The notes under the pieces are model-generated. The model ran no database searches. It was given only the letters and a program-made list of their open reading frames with translations, and had not been told where the DNA came from. From NCBI RefSeq assembly GCF_900101475.1, contig NZ_FMZV01000017.1, positions 1 to 64,000 on the forward strand: a stretch of 64,000 nt of DNA. The letters are read 5' to 3'. Of this stretch, positions 8,531-17,735 are shown piece after piece. The DNA comes from Ruegeria marina. Lineage in GTDB: Bacteria; Pseudomonadota; Alphaproteobacteria; Rhodobacterales; Rhodobacteraceae. Both the position numbers and the translations under genes were made by a program. Numbering within the stretch: the stretch's first letter is position 1; the number at the start of each line of letters is the position of its first letter.

Positions 8531-8865
8531 CCATCCGCTCCCTGCTGAATTCGTTTTCGATATCCAGTGCCGGCAGCCTTGGTTGTCAGGTGCCGCACAG
8601 CATGCTCTCATTTTTTCAATTTTAACGGTACATTCGGGCAGTCTAGCCACGACTCAGGTTGTTCACAACTGAAGTTTCGAGTTTCCGGCTTGCAAGCGCG
8701 CGGGACGCTCAGCCCAGTCGATGCCGCTGAAATGAAGCGGCTTATGGTACACCCGAGGCAGTCAATGCCGAGGTATCCCGACCTTGGATCCGTCTTGGCT
8801 CGCGAATTCATCGCAGACACGCATGCCAGTAAGTGACTGCGAATCACACAGCGTTATGAAAGGAG
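8531..8865. other. 335-bp intergenic region
   Basis: I see no gene here. Short candidate elements are an inverted repeat GTTGT-TC-ACAAC at 8658-8669 and a weak hairpin GCCGCT/AGCGGC at 8723-8741 without a T-run. The region should carry the promoter of the leftward lactonase gene and the 3' flank of tRNA-Lys. Confidence 0.4.
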
Positions 8866-8941
8866 TGGTGAGCCGTACAGGATTCGAACCTGTGACCCAC
8901 TGATTAAAAGTCAGTTGCTCTACCAACTGAGCTAACGGCCC
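8866..8941 (-). tRNA. tRNA-Lys (anticodon TTT)
   Basis: On the minus strand a complete 76-nt cloverleaf starts GGGCCGTTAGCTCAG and ends ACGGCTCACCA with CCA encoded. The acceptor stem pairs GGGCCGT with ACGGCTC (one G-T). The anticodon loop reads ACTTTTAAT with anticodon TTT, and the T loop has the invariant GGTTCGAATCC. It decodes AAA and, by wobble, AAG lysine codons. It stands alone between the lactonase and dapF. Confidence 0.97.
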
Positions 8942-9064
8942 ACTCTTTTTGCACGATCTTTCGATCCGTGGCGCTCTCTAAGCTATTTTGCCGAGGTGGT
9001 TCAAGAGCTTATTTGCGCCGCGAGTCGCTTTCGTTTCCGGAGTATCCGGCGACCCGATAGGCGG

Positions 9065-9076
9065 CCTAATTAGGCA
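9065..9076. promoter_or_regulatory. 12-bp perfect palindrome upstream of dapF
   Basis: GCCTAATTAGGC is a perfect palindrome 9 bp before the hairpin at 9085-9103 and about 76 bp before dapF. It could be a repressor site or part of a folded leader. No known regulator consensus is matched with confidence. Confidence 0.3.
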
Positions 9077-9084
9077 GGTGGTGA

Positions 9085-9106
9085 AAGGGGGTCAACCCCT
9101 TTTTTC
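9085..9106 (+). terminator. Intrinsic terminator-like hairpin just upstream of dapF
   Basis: AAAGGGG-GTCAA-CCCCTTT followed by more T (six in all) is a good plus-strand terminator. No plus-strand gene precedes it, since tRNA-Lys is on the other strand, and dapF starts 46 bp later. It therefore either ends an unannotated short transcript or acts as an attenuator in the dapF leader. Confidence 0.55.
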
Positions 9107-9151
9107 AGGAATCCTTCTGGCGGGCTGGAATATTTTTCGGCCCGACGTTAT

Positions 9152-9994
9152 ATGCCCGCCATGATGCAGCAGCAGAACGCCGGTTTGACCTTCATGAAGA
9201 TGCACGGGCTGGGCAATGACTTTGTCGTTGTCGATGCGCGGGTGCATCCTGTGGGGATTACGGCGGCATTGGCCAAGGGAATCGCCCATCGTCATTTCGG
9301 CGTGGGTTTCGACCAACTCGCCGTGATAGAGCCGGGCAAGGGCGACGCGCATCTGGTGTTCTACAATGCCGACGGCTCGACCTCGGCCGCATGCGGCAAT
9401 GCCACACGCTGTATCGCGCGACACCTGATGAACGAGACCGGCAAGACCGATCTGCACCTGACCACCGACCGGGGCGATCTATATGCACGCGACGCGGGTG
9501 ACGGGTTGACAGCGGTCAACATGGGCGCGCCACAACTTCTCTGGCACGAGATCCCGCTCGCCGAAGAGATGGACACGCTGGAACTGCCCATCGAGGGTGG
9601 CCCGACCGCCACAGGCATGGGCAATCCCCATTGCACGTTCTTCGTCGCCGACGCCGAAGCGATCCCGCTGGCAGAGTTCGGCGCACGCTACGAGTTTCAC
9701 CCGCTCTACCCGCAACGCACCAACGTGCAAGTGGCCCAGGTCACCGGCCCCGACCGTATCCGCATGCGGGTATGGGAACGGGGCGTCGGGATCACGCTGG
9801 CCTCGGGCTCGTCCTCCTGCGCCACTGCGGTGGCTGCCGCGCGCCGGGGCCTCACCGGTCGAAAGGTGCAGATCGATCTCGACGGCGGCACACTCTGGGT
9901 CGACTGGCGCGACGACGGGGTCTGGATGACTGGCCCCACCATGCATGTCTTCAGCGCCACGCTGACGCCTGAATTCCTGGCCAGCCTGGCATGA
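9152..9994 (+). CDS. dapF: Diaminopimelate epimerase
   Basis: A 280-aa cytoplasmic enzyme that interconverts LL- and meso-diaminopimelate for lysine and peptidoglycan synthesis. The N-terminal [13 protein letters not shown] motif is diagnostic. The two catalytic cysteines are Cys81 in AACGNATRC and Cys223 in [11 protein letters not shown], where many DapF proteins have [13 protein letters not shown] and WERGVG are also conserved. The ATG at 9152 is the first in frame; ATGs at 9161 and 9164 are possible alternatives. Its 3' end overlaps mtaB by 4 bp, so the two are probably translationally coupled. Confidence 0.96.
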   Translation: MPAMMQQQNAGLTFMKMHGLGNDFVVVDARVHPVGITAALAKGIAHRHFGVGFDQLAVIEPGKGDAHLVFYNADGSTSAACGNATRCIARHLMNETGKTDLHLTTDRGDLYARDAGDGLTAVNMGAPQLLWHEIPLAEEMDTLELPIEGGPTATGMGNPHCTFFVADAEAIPLAEFGARYEFHPLYPQRTNVQVAQVTGPDRIRMRVWERGVGITLASGSSSCATAVAAARRGLTGRKVQIDLDGGTLWVDWRDDGVWMTGPTMHVFSATLTPEFLASLA

Positions 9995-11247
9995 GCGCGC
10001 CAAAGTTCACCACGCTTGGTTGCCGTCTCAACGCTTATGAGACCGAGGCGATGAAGGAACTGACGGCCCAGGCCGGACTGGACAACGCCGTCATCGTCAA
10101 CACCTGCGCCGTCACGGCCGAGGCGGTGCGCAAGGCAAGGCAGGAAATCCGCCGCCTGCGCCGTGAAAACCCCACCGCGCGGCTGATCGTGACCGGCTGT
10201 GCCGCTCAGACAGAGCCCGAGACCTTCGCTGCCATGGCCGAAGTCGACGCGGTGATCGGCAATTCCGAAAAGATGCGTCCCGAGACGTGGCAAGGCATGG
10301 CTGCCGATTTCATCGGCAAGACAGAAACCGTGCAGGTCGACGACATCATGAGCGTCACCGAGACCGCCGGCCACCTGATCGATGGGTTCGGCACCCGCTC
10401 GCGCGCCTATGTCCAGGTCCAGAATGGCTGCGACCATCGCTGCACCTTCTGCATCATTCCCTACGGCCGGGGCAATTCCCGCTCGGTCCCCGCCGGCGTC
10501 GTCGTGGACCAGATCAAGCGGCTGGTCGATCGCGGCTATTACGAGGTGGTGCTGACCGGTGTCGATCTCACCTCATGGGGCGCCGATCTGCCTGCCACTC
10601 CCAAGCTGGGTGATCTTGTCATGCGCATCCTGCGGTTGGTGCCCGACCTGCCGCGTCTGCGGATCAGCTCCATCGATTCGATCGAGGTGGACGAGAACCT
10701 GATGCAGGCGATCGCCACCGAATCCCGCCTGATGCCGCATCTGCATCTCAGCCTGCAACACGGCGACGACCTGATCCTGAAACGGATGAAACGTCGCCAT
10801 CTGCGCGACGACGCGATCCGTTTCGCCGAAGAGGCCCGCCGCCTGCGCCCAGAGATGACCTTTGGCGCCGACATCATCGCCGGTTTTCCGACCGAGACCG
10901 AGGCGCATTTCGAGAACTCGCTGAAACTGGTCGAAGACTGCCACCTGACCTGGCTGCATGTCTTTCCCTATTCACGGCGCGAGGGTACGCCTGCCGCGAA
11001 AATCCCCAACCAGGTAAACGGCAAGACGATCAAGAGCCGCGCCGCCCGCCTGCGGGCCGCAGGCGACGCGCGCGTCGCCCTGCACCTTGCCGCGCAGGTC
11101 GGCCAAACCCACCGCATCCTGATGGAAAGCCCCACCATGGGGCGCACCGAACAGTTCACCGAGGTCCGCTTCGCCCAGCCCCAGCCCGAAGGCCGGATCG
11201 TCACCGCGATGATCACCGGTACCTCCGGCGGTCAACTTACGGCCTGA
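9991..11247 (+). CDS. mtaB: tRNA t6A37 methylthiotransferase MtaB
   Basis: A 418-aa radical-SAM methylthiotransferase that makes ms2t6A at tRNA position 37. The N-terminal MTTase domain has cluster cysteines in [20 protein letters not shown] and [10 protein letters not shown]. The radical-SAM CX3CX2C motif is [20 protein letters not shown], with a TRAM-like C-terminus after about residue 360. The short N-terminus and CRLN motif favour MtaB over MiaB or RimO. The start overlaps the dapF stop (ATGA), an arrangement common in alphaproteobacteria. Confidence 0.93.
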   Translation: MSAPKFTTLGCRLNAYETEAMKELTAQAGLDNAVIVNTCAVTAEAVRKARQEIRRLRRENPTARLIVTGCAAQTEPETFAAMAEVDAVIGNSEKMRPETWQGMAADFIGKTETVQVDDIMSVTETAGHLIDGFGTRSRAYVQVQNGCDHRCTFCIIPYGRGNSRSVPAGVVVDQIKRLVDRGYYEVVLTGVDLTSWGADLPATPKLGDLVMRILRLVPDLPRLRISSIDSIEVDENLMQAIATESRLMPHLHLSLQHGDDLILKRMKRRHLRDDAIRFAEEARRLRPEMTFGADIIAGFPTETEAHFENSLKLVEDCHLTWLHVFPYSRREGTPAAKIPNQVNGKTIKSRAARLRAAGDARVALHLAAQVGQTHRILMESPTMGRTEQFTEVRFAQPQPEGRIVTAMITGTSGGQLTA

Positions 11248-11584
11248 ACCGACCCAGGCGACGGTCCTGATCCTGTCCGGCTCCGCTTTTCGCGGGGGTC
11301 TGGCACCCCCACACAAGGGCTTCTCTTCACTGGGGTCCATGCGCCGCCCGAAACCTGTGCCCAGCGGCAACCTCGACGATGCGACTTCACCCAGGGCAGC
11401 GCCGCTCTTGACCATGCCCATATGGAAACCGGGTCGCGATCCGGAACCTGACCAGACCGAAGACCCGCGCGGCCGACAGGTGTGATGCCGTTCTTGCCTT
11501 GCGCCCCGGTCCTTCCTGCTTCTTTCTGGTCGGAAATACTCCGGGGTGAATTGCCCGAAGGGCAAGAGGGGCAGCGCCCCTTGC
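11248..11584. other. 337-bp intergenic region between convergent genes
   Basis: This lies between mtaB (plus) and the LuxR-type gene (minus). Its right third is a copy of the dispersed two-hairpin repeat (11514-11580). In the rest I see no gene; a hairpin-prone stretch GGGGGTCTGGCACCCCC near 11295-11311 may help terminate mtaB. Confidence 0.5.
11514..11580 (+). repeat. Dispersed two-hairpin repeat, copy A
   Basis: It begins TTCCTGCTTCTTTCTGG and contains AAATACTCCGGGG. Hairpin 1 is TTGCCC-GAA-GGGCAA (11551-11565) and hairpin 2 is GGGGC-AGC-GCCCC (11568-11580). Its lead sequence closely matches copy C at 54537. It ends 5 bp before the stop codon of the leftward LuxR-type gene and may serve as its 3' structure. 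Confidence 0.75.
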
Positions 11585-12106
11585 TTACTCGGGTTCCGCC
11601 AGAAGCTCTTCCATGAACAGGCTCAACAACTGGGTCCGCCCGTCCACCCCCGCCTTGCCATAGATGGCAGCGGATTGGGCCCGTATGGTGCCCACGGCCC
11701 GGCCCCTTATGCCCGCGATGCTCTCGTTGTCGAATCCCTTGAGGATCATCAGCGCGACATCGCGCTCCGCGGGTGTCAGCCCCCAATCGGAGAAGAACGC
11801 CTCGATCACCTCCGCCATCTCGCCACGTGCCGCCATAAGACTGGCAGTAACGCGCTCCATCCGTGCCAACAATTGGCGCAGTTCGACAATCAGCACGCCC
11901 AGTCCGAACACCAGAACCAGGGCGACGAAGCCTTCCAGCCACAAATGGCCCGGCGCCTGCCCGTCGCCGGCATAAAGGTCGAACACCACATCTCCGATGA
12001 AGAACAGGGCGCACAGAGCCTGAATGACGACCATCCAGGCCAGAACCGCAGCCCGGCGTTCATCGGGTCCGCCGGGCCGCAGCAGTTTGCCTGCCGTGGC
12101 GTTCAT
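11585..12106 (-). CDS. Membrane-anchored LuxR-type regulator
   Basis: A 173-aa protein with two predicted transmembrane helices (about residues 21-42, AAVLAWMVVIQALCALFFIG, and about 57-75, LEGFVALVLVFGLGVLIVE). A short coiled region follows, then a C-terminal LuxR/GerE helix-turn-helix (about 108-165): LTPAERDVALMILKGFDNES, then TIRAQSAAIYGKAGVDGRTQ. DNA binding from a membrane anchor suggests direct sensing of a membrane or periplasmic state. Its ATG overlaps the stop of the cytochrome b561-like gene (ATGA), which strongly links the two. It is last in the PepSY-b561-LuxR operon. No receiver or autoinducer domain is present, so phosphorylation or homoserine lactone control is unlikely. Confidence 0.83.
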   Translation of the reverse strand: MNATAGKLLRPGGPDERRAAVLAWMVVIQALCALFFIGDVVFDLYAGDGQAPGHLWLEGFVALVLVFGLGVLIVELRQLLARMERVTASLMAARGEMAEVIEAFFSDWGLTPAERDVALMILKGFDNESIAGIRGRAVGTIRAQSAAIYGKAGVDGRTQLLSLFMEELLAEPE

Positions 12107-12669
12107 TTTACCGGCCTGTCGCGGGCCACCGCCTTGCGCCCGTCGATCATCGCCCGCACCAGGGGCACGCCGGTCCGCCACTGGTCGAACAGGACACCGC
12201 CGACATGAAGCGCAACCGACACCATCAGCCAGCCATAGGCTGCCTCGTGGACTTCTTCGACCCATTCGACGCCAAAAAAGGCGACCGTGCCCATCATGAT
12301 CCCGGTTATCGACAGGACCAGCAAGGTGAGCCAGAGATTGTAGGCCATCAACGCCCCCAGCGGGTTATGTGACAGATGCACGGCCCGGTCCCCGCCCAGC
12401 ATGTCCCGCACATGTGCCAGTGCCGCAGCGGGAGACGGGGGAAAGGCCGCGAACCGTGCCATTCTCGGCCCCACGATACACCACAAGAGGCGCAGCACAA
12501 CCAGACCCAACACCACGTAGCCGACTTGCTCGTGCAGTGTTCCTTCAGGGTCCGTGAGGGCAGCGTTCAACAGAACGCCCAAGGCAACGCCCCAATGGGT
12601 GATACGTACCAGCGGGTCCCAGACCCTGTATTTGCGGGCGCCAGGGCGCCCGCCGCTGTTCATGGACAT
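12103..12669 (-). CDS. Cytochrome b561-type membrane diheme protein
   Basis: A 188-aa inner-membrane protein with four hydrophobic helices. Histidines suited to heme b ligation lie in RITHWGVALG, TLHEQVGYVVL, HLSHNPLGA and in the last helix (EVHEAAYGWLMVSVALHVGG). This is the pattern of b561 / hydrogenase-type cytochrome b subunits, which move electrons across the membrane between periplasmic and quinone or cytoplasmic partners. The ATG at 12669 lies 6 bp after the PepSY stop, and the next gene overlaps by 4 bp. No hydrogenase or molybdoenzyme partner is nearby, so its electron donor is unknown. A second ATG sits two codons in. Confidence 0.85.
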   Translation of the reverse strand: MSMNSGGRPGARKYRVWDPLVRITHWGVALGVLLNAALTDPEGTLHEQVGYVVLGLVVLRLLWCIVGPRMARFAAFPPSPAAALAHVRDMLGGDRAVHLSHNPLGALMAYNLWLTLLVLSITGIMMGTVAFFGVEWVEEVHEAAYGWLMVSVALHVGGVLFDQWRTGVPLVRAMIDGRKAVARDRPVK

Positions 12670-12675
12670 GGCCGG

Positions 12676-12930
12676 TCACTTCGTCTCGATCTTGACAACC
12701 TTGCCGGTTGCCGGGTCGACATAGACTTCAGCCATTTTCTTGTCCTTGACCACATAGGCCTCGATCTTGCCGTCCTCGGCCTCGACCTTGCGCACGTCGT
12801 AACCAAGGTCCTTCAGGCTGGTGCGAACGGCCTCCTCGGTCGTGCCCAAAATGGTGTCGGTGGTCATCTCCAAGGCGAACAGGGGGCCAGCGGCCAGAGC
12901 CATCACGGCGACAAGGGACAGGGTTCTCAT
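12676..12930 (-). CDS. Small secreted PepSY-domain protein
   Basis: An 84-aa protein with a Sec signal peptide (MRTLSLVAVMALAAGPLFA, cleavage near residue 19). A single PepSY-like domain follows: EEAVRTSLKDLGYDVRKVEA, KIEAYVVKDKKMAEVYVDPA, then TGKVVKIETK. Such small periplasmic proteins often accompany membrane cytochromes or sensor systems and may bind a ligand or shield a partner. The ATG follows GGAGAAACCG. It is first in the three-gene operon with b561 and LuxR, 218 bp downstream of petC on the same strand, with the petC terminator in between. Confidence 0.85.
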   Translation of the reverse strand: MRTLSLVAVMALAAGPLFALEMTTDTILGTTEEAVRTSLKDLGYDVRKVEAEDGKIEAYVVKDKKMAEVYVDPATGKVVKIETK

Positions 12931-13091
12931 TCCGGTTTCTCCTTTTCATCAGCGCAGACGGGTGTTCCAACTGCGTGAATTCAAACTGACCTCATCCGCT
13001 ACTCTGCACCATTTGCCGGGGGCTTATGCGCCGGAAACAAGCGCGCGCTGATGTCGACGTCCGGCCGATACACAGCATCTGCCGGCGCAAC

Positions 13092-13122
13092 GAAAAACCC
13101 CCGCAACCTGGGCTGCGGGGGC
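13092..13122 (-). terminator. Intrinsic terminator of petABC
   Basis: Read on the minus strand: CCCCCGCA, an 8-nt loop, TGCGGGGG, then TTTTTCG. It begins 27 bp after the petC stop and separates the petABC transcript from the PepSY-b561-LuxR operon. Confidence 0.88.
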
Positions 13123-13148
13123 TGGTCTTTCGGAACCAGTGAAAGGGC

Positions 13149-13943
13149 TCAGTGTGCTTTCTTGCCCTTGTGCGGAGCCCAAAGGCGCTTGTTGGTCAGG
13201 TACAGCATGCTGGCCAGGATGGTCAGGAACACGACGCCGACCAGGCCGGCCTGCTTGCGTGCCATCATCTTGGGCTCGGCCGCCCACATCAGAAAGGCCG
13301 AAACGTCAGCCGACAGGTGATGCAGGTCGTTGGCATGACCATCGGCGAATTCCACCTGTTCGTCGCTGAGCGGCGGGGCCATCGAGATCCAGCCGCCCGG
13401 GAAGGCGGTGTTTTCATAGAGGATCGATCCGGCCTCTTCCTTCTCTTGGCCGGTGTACCCGGTTAGCAACGAGGCGATGTATTCCGCGCCACCGATGCCC
13501 TTGAACATCTGGTTGATGCCCAGGCCATAGGGGCCGTGGAAGCCCGCGCGCGCCTTGGCCATCATGCTGAGGTCCGGAGCGCCGGCGGCAGTATTGGCCG
13601 GGAAGTGATCGGTCGGGATCGCCGGGCGATCGTCTTCCAGTTCCGGATCATAGACGGTGAACATCTCGGCCGCATAGGCGCGGACCTGATCTTCGCTCCA
13701 GCCGATGCCGCCCTCGTCGCCCAGCGTGCGCAGCGGCACGTATTTCAGGCCGTGGCAGGCCGCACAGACCTCGGTATAGACCTGAAGGCCGCGTTGCAGC
13801 TGGTTCTGGTCGTAAGTGCCGAAGGGGCCTTCGAACGAGAACTGGAAATCCTCGATATGCTGCTCGCCGCCGCCTGCCGCATGAGATGCGACAGGAGCAA
13901 GCGCCAGGGCAAAAGCGGCACCGATTGCAAGTTTCTTGAACAT
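13149..13943 (-). CDS. petC: Cytochrome c1 of the bc1 complex
   Basis: A 264-aa c-type cytochrome that passes electrons from the Rieske protein to cytochrome c. It has an N-terminal signal peptide (about residues 1-22, ending SHAA), a CAACH heme site at residues 60-64, and the [15 protein letters not shown] region. A single C-terminal membrane anchor ([16 protein letters not shown]) is followed by a basic tail. It is third in petABC, 18 bp after petB, and is followed by a strong terminator. Confidence 0.96.
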   Translation of the reverse strand: MFKKLAIGAAFALALAPVASHAAGGGEQHIEDFQFSFEGPFGTYDQNQLQRGLQVYTEVCAACHGLKYVPLRTLGDEGGIGWSEDQVRAYAAEMFTVYDPELEDDRPAIPTDHFPANTAAGAPDLSMMAKARAGFHGPYGLGINQMFKGIGGAEYIASLLTGYTGQEKEEAGSILYENTAFPGGWISMAPPLSDEQVEFADGHANDLHHLSADVSAFLMWAAEPKMMARKQAGLVGVVFLTILASMLYLTNKRLWAPHKGKKAH

Positions 13944-13961
13944 GAGTCCCGGTCCCTCTTC

Positions 13962-15290
13962 TTACTCGGCCGGAGTGGCGTCAGACGCCGTGCCGTAGTG
14001 CGCGTTGAAGTCTTCTTCGATCGTCGCCGGTTGCGGCAGCGGCTTCTCGATCACACCCAGGATCGGGAGAATCACGAAGAAATAGCCGAACCAGTAGGCC
14101 GAGGCGATCAGCGAGAACGATGCATACGGCTCTTCCGCGGGCATCGCGCCCAGCCACATCAGGGCAAAGAAGTCGATGATCAGCAGGTAGAACCACCATT
14201 TGAACATCGGACGGTACTTGCCCGAACGGACCGACGAGGTGTCGAGCCAGGGCGCCAGAGCCATTGCCAGGATCGCACCGAACATCGCCAGCACACCAAA
14301 GAATTTGGCGTCGATGATGCCCCCGGTGACGAAGGATGCGAACTGCACCACCCAGACGTCGGAAGTAAAGGCACGCAGGATCGCGTAGAAGGGCAGGAAG
14401 TACCACTCCGGCACGATATGCGCGGGCGTCACCAGCGGGTTGGCCTCGATATAGTTGTCGGGGTGACCCAGGTAGTTCGGCATGAAGCCCACGATTGCCC
14501 AGAACACGGCCAGAACGACGGCCAGGGCAAAAAGGTCCTTGATCACGAAGTAGGGCCAGAACGGCAGCGTGTCCTTCTCGGCCTCGGCTTTCGACCCACG
14601 ACGAACTTCAACACCTGTGGGGTTGTTGTTGCCGGTGGTGTGGAAGGCCCAGATATGCACCACGACCAGCGCTGCGATGACGAAGGGCAGCAGGTAATGC
14701 AACGAGAAGAAGCGGTTCAGCGTGGCATTGTCCACGGCGGGTCCGCCCAGCAGCCAGGTCTGGATCGCTTCGCCGACGAAGGGGATCGCGCCAAACAGGC
14801 CGGTGATCACGGTTGCGCCCCAGAACGACATCTGGCCCCAAGGCAGCACGTAGCCCATGAAGGCAGTGCCCATCATGCAGAGGTAGATCAGCATGCCGAT
14901 GATCCAGGTCACTTCGCGCGGGGCCTTGTAAGAGCCGTAGAACAGGCCGCGGAAGATGTGGATGTATACGGCGACAAAGAACAGCGATGCACCGTTTGCG
15001 TGCAGATAGCGCAGCATGTAACCGCCGTTCACGTTGCGCATGATGTGCTCGACACTGGCGAAGGCCATGTCGACATGCGGCGTGTAATGCATCACCAGCA
15101 CGATGCCGGTGATGATTTGAAGCGCCAGGCAGAAGGCCAGGACGATGCCCCAGATCCACCACCAGTTCAGGTTCTTGGGGGTGGGGATCATGATTGTATC
15201 ATAGATCAGACCGACGATGGGCAGGCGGCTGTTCAGCCACTTCTCGGCGCCCGTCTTCGGTTCGTAATGGTCGTGCGGAATACCGGCCAT
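13962..15290 (-). CDS. petB: Cytochrome b of the bc1 complex
   Basis: A 442-aa polytopic diheme cytochrome b, full-length without the b6/subunit IV split, as in proteobacteria and mitochondria. Heme-ligand histidine pairs lie in [21 protein letters not shown] / VYIHIFRGL and in [20 protein letters not shown]. The Qo-site [10 protein letters not shown] motif is intact. It oxidises ubiquinol and drives the Q cycle in the inner membrane. It starts 12 bp downstream of the petA stop. Confidence 0.97.
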   Translation of the reverse strand: MAGIPHDHYEPKTGAEKWLNSRLPIVGLIYDTIMIPTPKNLNWWWIWGIVLAFCLALQIITGIVLVMHYTPHVDMAFASVEHIMRNVNGGYMLRYLHANGASLFFVAVYIHIFRGLFYGSYKAPREVTWIIGMLIYLCMMGTAFMGYVLPWGQMSFWGATVITGLFGAIPFVGEAIQTWLLGGPAVDNATLNRFFSLHYLLPFVIAALVVVHIWAFHTTGNNNPTGVEVRRGSKAEAEKDTLPFWPYFVIKDLFALAVVLAVFWAIVGFMPNYLGHPDNYIEANPLVTPAHIVPEWYFLPFYAILRAFTSDVWVVQFASFVTGGIIDAKFFGVLAMFGAILAMALAPWLDTSSVRSGKYRPMFKWWFYLLIIDFFALMWLGAMPAEEPYASFSLIASAYWFGYFFVILPILGVIEKPLPQPATIEEDFNAHYGTASDATPAE

Positions 15291-15302
15291 GAGCGCGCTT
15301 CC

Positions 15303-15863
15303 TTATCCCAGCTTGATGGTGTTTTCGTCGACGAACTCTGCCACCGGAATGTGCAGGTTCTCAGGCGCGGGGCCTTTGCGGATCCGGCCAGACGTATCGT
15401 AGTGCGAACCGTGGCAGGGGCAGAACCAGCCGTGGAAATCGCCGGCGCCATCGCCCAGAGGCACGCAGCCCAGGTGGGTGCAGACACCCATCATCACCAG
15501 CCATTCACCGCTTTCGTCCAGCGAACGGTTCTCGTCGCTGGCATCGGCGCCCGGCTTGTTGGGGTTCTCGGCGCTCTGGTCGATCAGTTCGCTCAGTTCA
15601 ACGGCGCGTGCCTCGCTGATTTCTTCCTCGGTGCGGCGGCGGATGAACACCGGCTTGCCCAGGAATTTCACGCTGATCTGGGTGCCCACTTCGACGCCGC
15701 TCACATCCACGCGAATCGACGACAGAGCCTGCACGTCGGCCGAGGGGTTCATTTGGTTCACCAGGGGCCAGACAACGGCTCCCGTGGCTACGGCACCTGC
15801 GCCAGCCGTGGCGTAGTAGAGGAAATCTCTGCGGGTGCCTTCGTGGTCTTCTGCGTGGGACAC
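15303..15863 (-). CDS. petA: Rieske iron-sulfur protein of the bc1 complex
   Basis: A 186-aa Rieske [2Fe-2S] subunit. A Tat-like N-terminus ([19 protein letters not shown]) supplies the membrane anchor. The cluster boxes are CTHLGC (Cys128 and His130 as ligands) and [13 protein letters not shown] (Cys148 and His151), with Cys133 and Cys150 forming the stabilising disulfide. I choose the GTG at 15863 because GGAGA lies 7 bp upstream and the protein then begins [14 protein letters not shown], as in its relatives. It is first gene of petABC; the promoter should lie in 15864-16060. Confidence 0.95.
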   Translation of the reverse strand: MSHAEDHEGTRRDFLYYATAGAGAVATGAVVWPLVNQMNPSADVQALSSIRVDVSGVEVGTQISVKFLGKPVFIRRRTEEEISEARAVELSELIDQSAENPNKPGADASDENRSLDESGEWLVMMGVCTHLGCVPLGDGAGDFHGWFCPCHGSHYDTSGRIRKGPAPENLHIPVAEFVDENTIKLG

Positions 15864-16062
15864 GAGGTTTTCTCCGATTCCAGCGCCCGGGTTCGGGCAA
15901 ACATGCATGTACGCCGCAGGAAAATGCGGTGTCTCATCGCGGGTATCTAGCCGGGAGAAAACCGTTCGTCCAGCGGTCAAAGGCGCGCAGGACGCCGCAG
16001 TTTGCCTTTCATGTCGCGGCAGAGCCACACAATTTCAAGCGCAACCCGGAATTTTACCCCTC

Positions 16063-16677
16063 TCAGCCTGCGGGCGGGCGCGTCGATTCCATTGACGGGC
16101 GCGATTCGAAATCCGCAAACCACGCGGCCAGCGCCGGGTTCCCGTTGCGCCATCCGCGCGCGTCGTGCCGGAAATCGACATAGGCCAGCGCACAGGCCAC
16201 CGCAATCTGCCCCATGTCCACCGGACCGGCCAGATGTGCCATCCAGCGGCTCTCCAGCGCGGCGCAGGCGCGGGCGATCTTGTTCCATTGCCCTTCGGTC
16301 CAGTCGTCCCATCGCCTGTCCTCGGGCCGCAGCCGCCCCTCGTAAGTCATCAACAGCGCCGCATCGGTGATACCATCGCCCAGCGCCTCGAGCGTCATCG
16401 TGTTCCAGCGCCCGTCGCCCGCCGGATAGAGCCCGCCCTTGTAGCGCGTATCCAGATAGGCGGTGATCACCCGGCTGTCGAACAGGGTCGGACCCTCGGG
16501 CCGTTCCAGCGCCGGCACCTTGGTCAGCGGGTTCTTGGCCAGCAGCGCCTCGGCCGGGGCCAGCGGTGTGCCGCTGGCGGTGACAAGTTCGACATCGCCC
16601 AGCTTGCCGGTCTCGTGCAGCAGGACCATGACCTTGCGCACATAGGGCGACGTCGCGCTGTAGTAGAGTTTCATCAT
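16063..16677 (-). CDS. Glutathione S-transferase family protein
   Basis: A 204-aa cytosolic thioredoxin-fold plus helical GST. The N-terminal KLYYSATSPYVRKVMVLLHE, the cis-proline region NPLTKVPALE and the GSH-contact DSRVITAYLD fit the family. The S-P-Y-V-R segment suggests a serine/tyrosine-type active site rather than a cysteine. Substrate unknown. Two adjacent ATGs lie at 16677 and 16674, with GGGAG 10 bp upstream. Divergent from the hydrolase gene at 16845. Confidence 0.88.
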   Translation of the reverse strand: MMKLYYSATSPYVRKVMVLLHETGKLGDVELVTASGTPLAPAEALLAKNPLTKVPALERPEGPTLFDSRVITAYLDTRYKGGLYPAGDGRWNTMTLEALGDGITDAALLMTYEGRLRPEDRRWDDWTEGQWNKIARACAALESRWMAHLAGPVDMGQIAVACALAYVDFRHDARGWRNGNPALAAWFADFESRPSMESTRPPAG

Positions 16678-16844
16678 GCTGCGTTCTCCCGACTTCCCGT
16701 GTAACGGCCCGAAACGGCCACCGATGCGACAAGTGGTATCCTGCCCACCCGCCAAATCAAGCCCCGAACCTGACCCAACGTCCCGTTTGAGCGCGTGGCA
16801 CCCCAGCCGCTAGGCTGCCTGCAACTCTCGCAGCAGGTAGCCAG

Positions 16845-17735
16845 ATGGACATGCCAAACCGCCCAAGCCGCAAATCCTGCCTGATCGGCGACATCACCCT
16901 GTCCTACGTGGAACGGCATTCCGATCTGCGCGGTCGGGGCAAGACCCTGTTCCTCTCTCACGCAACCGGGTTTCATGCCCGCGTTTGGGATCCGGTGATC
17001 GCTTGCCTGCCGCCGGTGCATTCGATCTGCGTCGATCTGCGCGGCCACGGCCACAGCACCGGCGGCCCGTTCGATCACTGGCATGTCATAGCTGAGGACC
17101 TGGCCGCGCTGCTCGATATGCTCGATTTGCGCGACATCGTCGGCATCGGCCACTCGATCAGCGGCCATGCCCTGACCCAGGCCACGTCGATGAGGCCCGA
17201 CAGGGTGGCTGCGCTGGTCCTCATCGACCCGGTGATCATGGATCCGGAGTTCTACGAAACCGGGGCCCGGATCATGCAGGCCGTGGGCCTGCATCCGGCT
17301 GCCCTGCGCAAGCGCGATTTCACCGGCCCGGACGAAATGTTCGCCCGCTTTCGCGACCGCAGTCCCTATGCACTGTTCACGCCCGAGGCTTTGCACGCCT
17401 ATTGCGACCACGCCCTGCGCCCCGACGGCGAGGGGGGCCTGACGCTCGCCTGCGCGCCCGAGACCGAGGCCGCGGCCTATATGGCGGCTTTCTCTAACCC
17501 GGCCATCTTCGATCACGTGGCCCGTGTCGCCTGCCCGGTTTGCGTTCTGCGCTCGGACCCGTTCGACCTGCAAACGATGCACGATTTCACCCGCTCGCCG
17601 ACCTGGCCGGGGCTGGCGGCGACCTTTCCCGATGGCACCGACATCCAACGTCCTGACCTGACGCATTTCATGCCGATGCAGGCGCCCGATTTCGTTGCCG
17701 CGGAAATCGCCCACGCCGCCGGGCTGACAGCCTAG
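16845..17735 (+). CDS. Alpha/beta hydrolase
   Basis: A 296-aa alpha/beta-hydrolase fold protein. The oxyanion-hole strand is LFLSHATGFHARVWD, the nucleophile elbow GIGHSISGHAL (Ser104), the likely acid Asp in LRSDPFDL and the histidine in LTHFMPMQ. DLRGHGHS is also typical. It is probably an esterase or similar hydrolase with unknown substrate. No signal peptide. Its last 4 bp overlap the convergent PaiB-like gene. Confidence 0.87.
   Translation: MDMPNRPSRKSCLIGDITLSYVERHSDLRGRGKTLFLSHATGFHARVWDPVIACLPPVHSICVDLRGHGHSTGGPFDHWHVIAEDLAALLDMLDLRDIVGIGHSISGHALTQATSMRPDRVAALVLIDPVIMDPEFYETGARIMQAVGLHPAALRKRDFTGPDEMFARFRDRSPYALFTPEALHAYCDHALRPDGEGGLTLACAPETEAAAYMAAFSNPAIFDHVARVACPVCVLRSDPFDLQTMHDFTRSPTWPGLAATFPDGTDIQRPDLTHFMPMQAPDFVAAEIAHAAGLTA

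Noticed and set aside
8531-8650. N-terminal extension of the lactonase
   Set aside because: It has no ribosome site and gives a Cys-rich, non-homologous N-terminus; ATG 8530 follows GGGAG.
13536-15950. 804-aa open frame on the plus strand
   Set aside because: It is antisense to petC, petB and petA, has no recognisable domain, and arises from high-GC codon use in the real genes.
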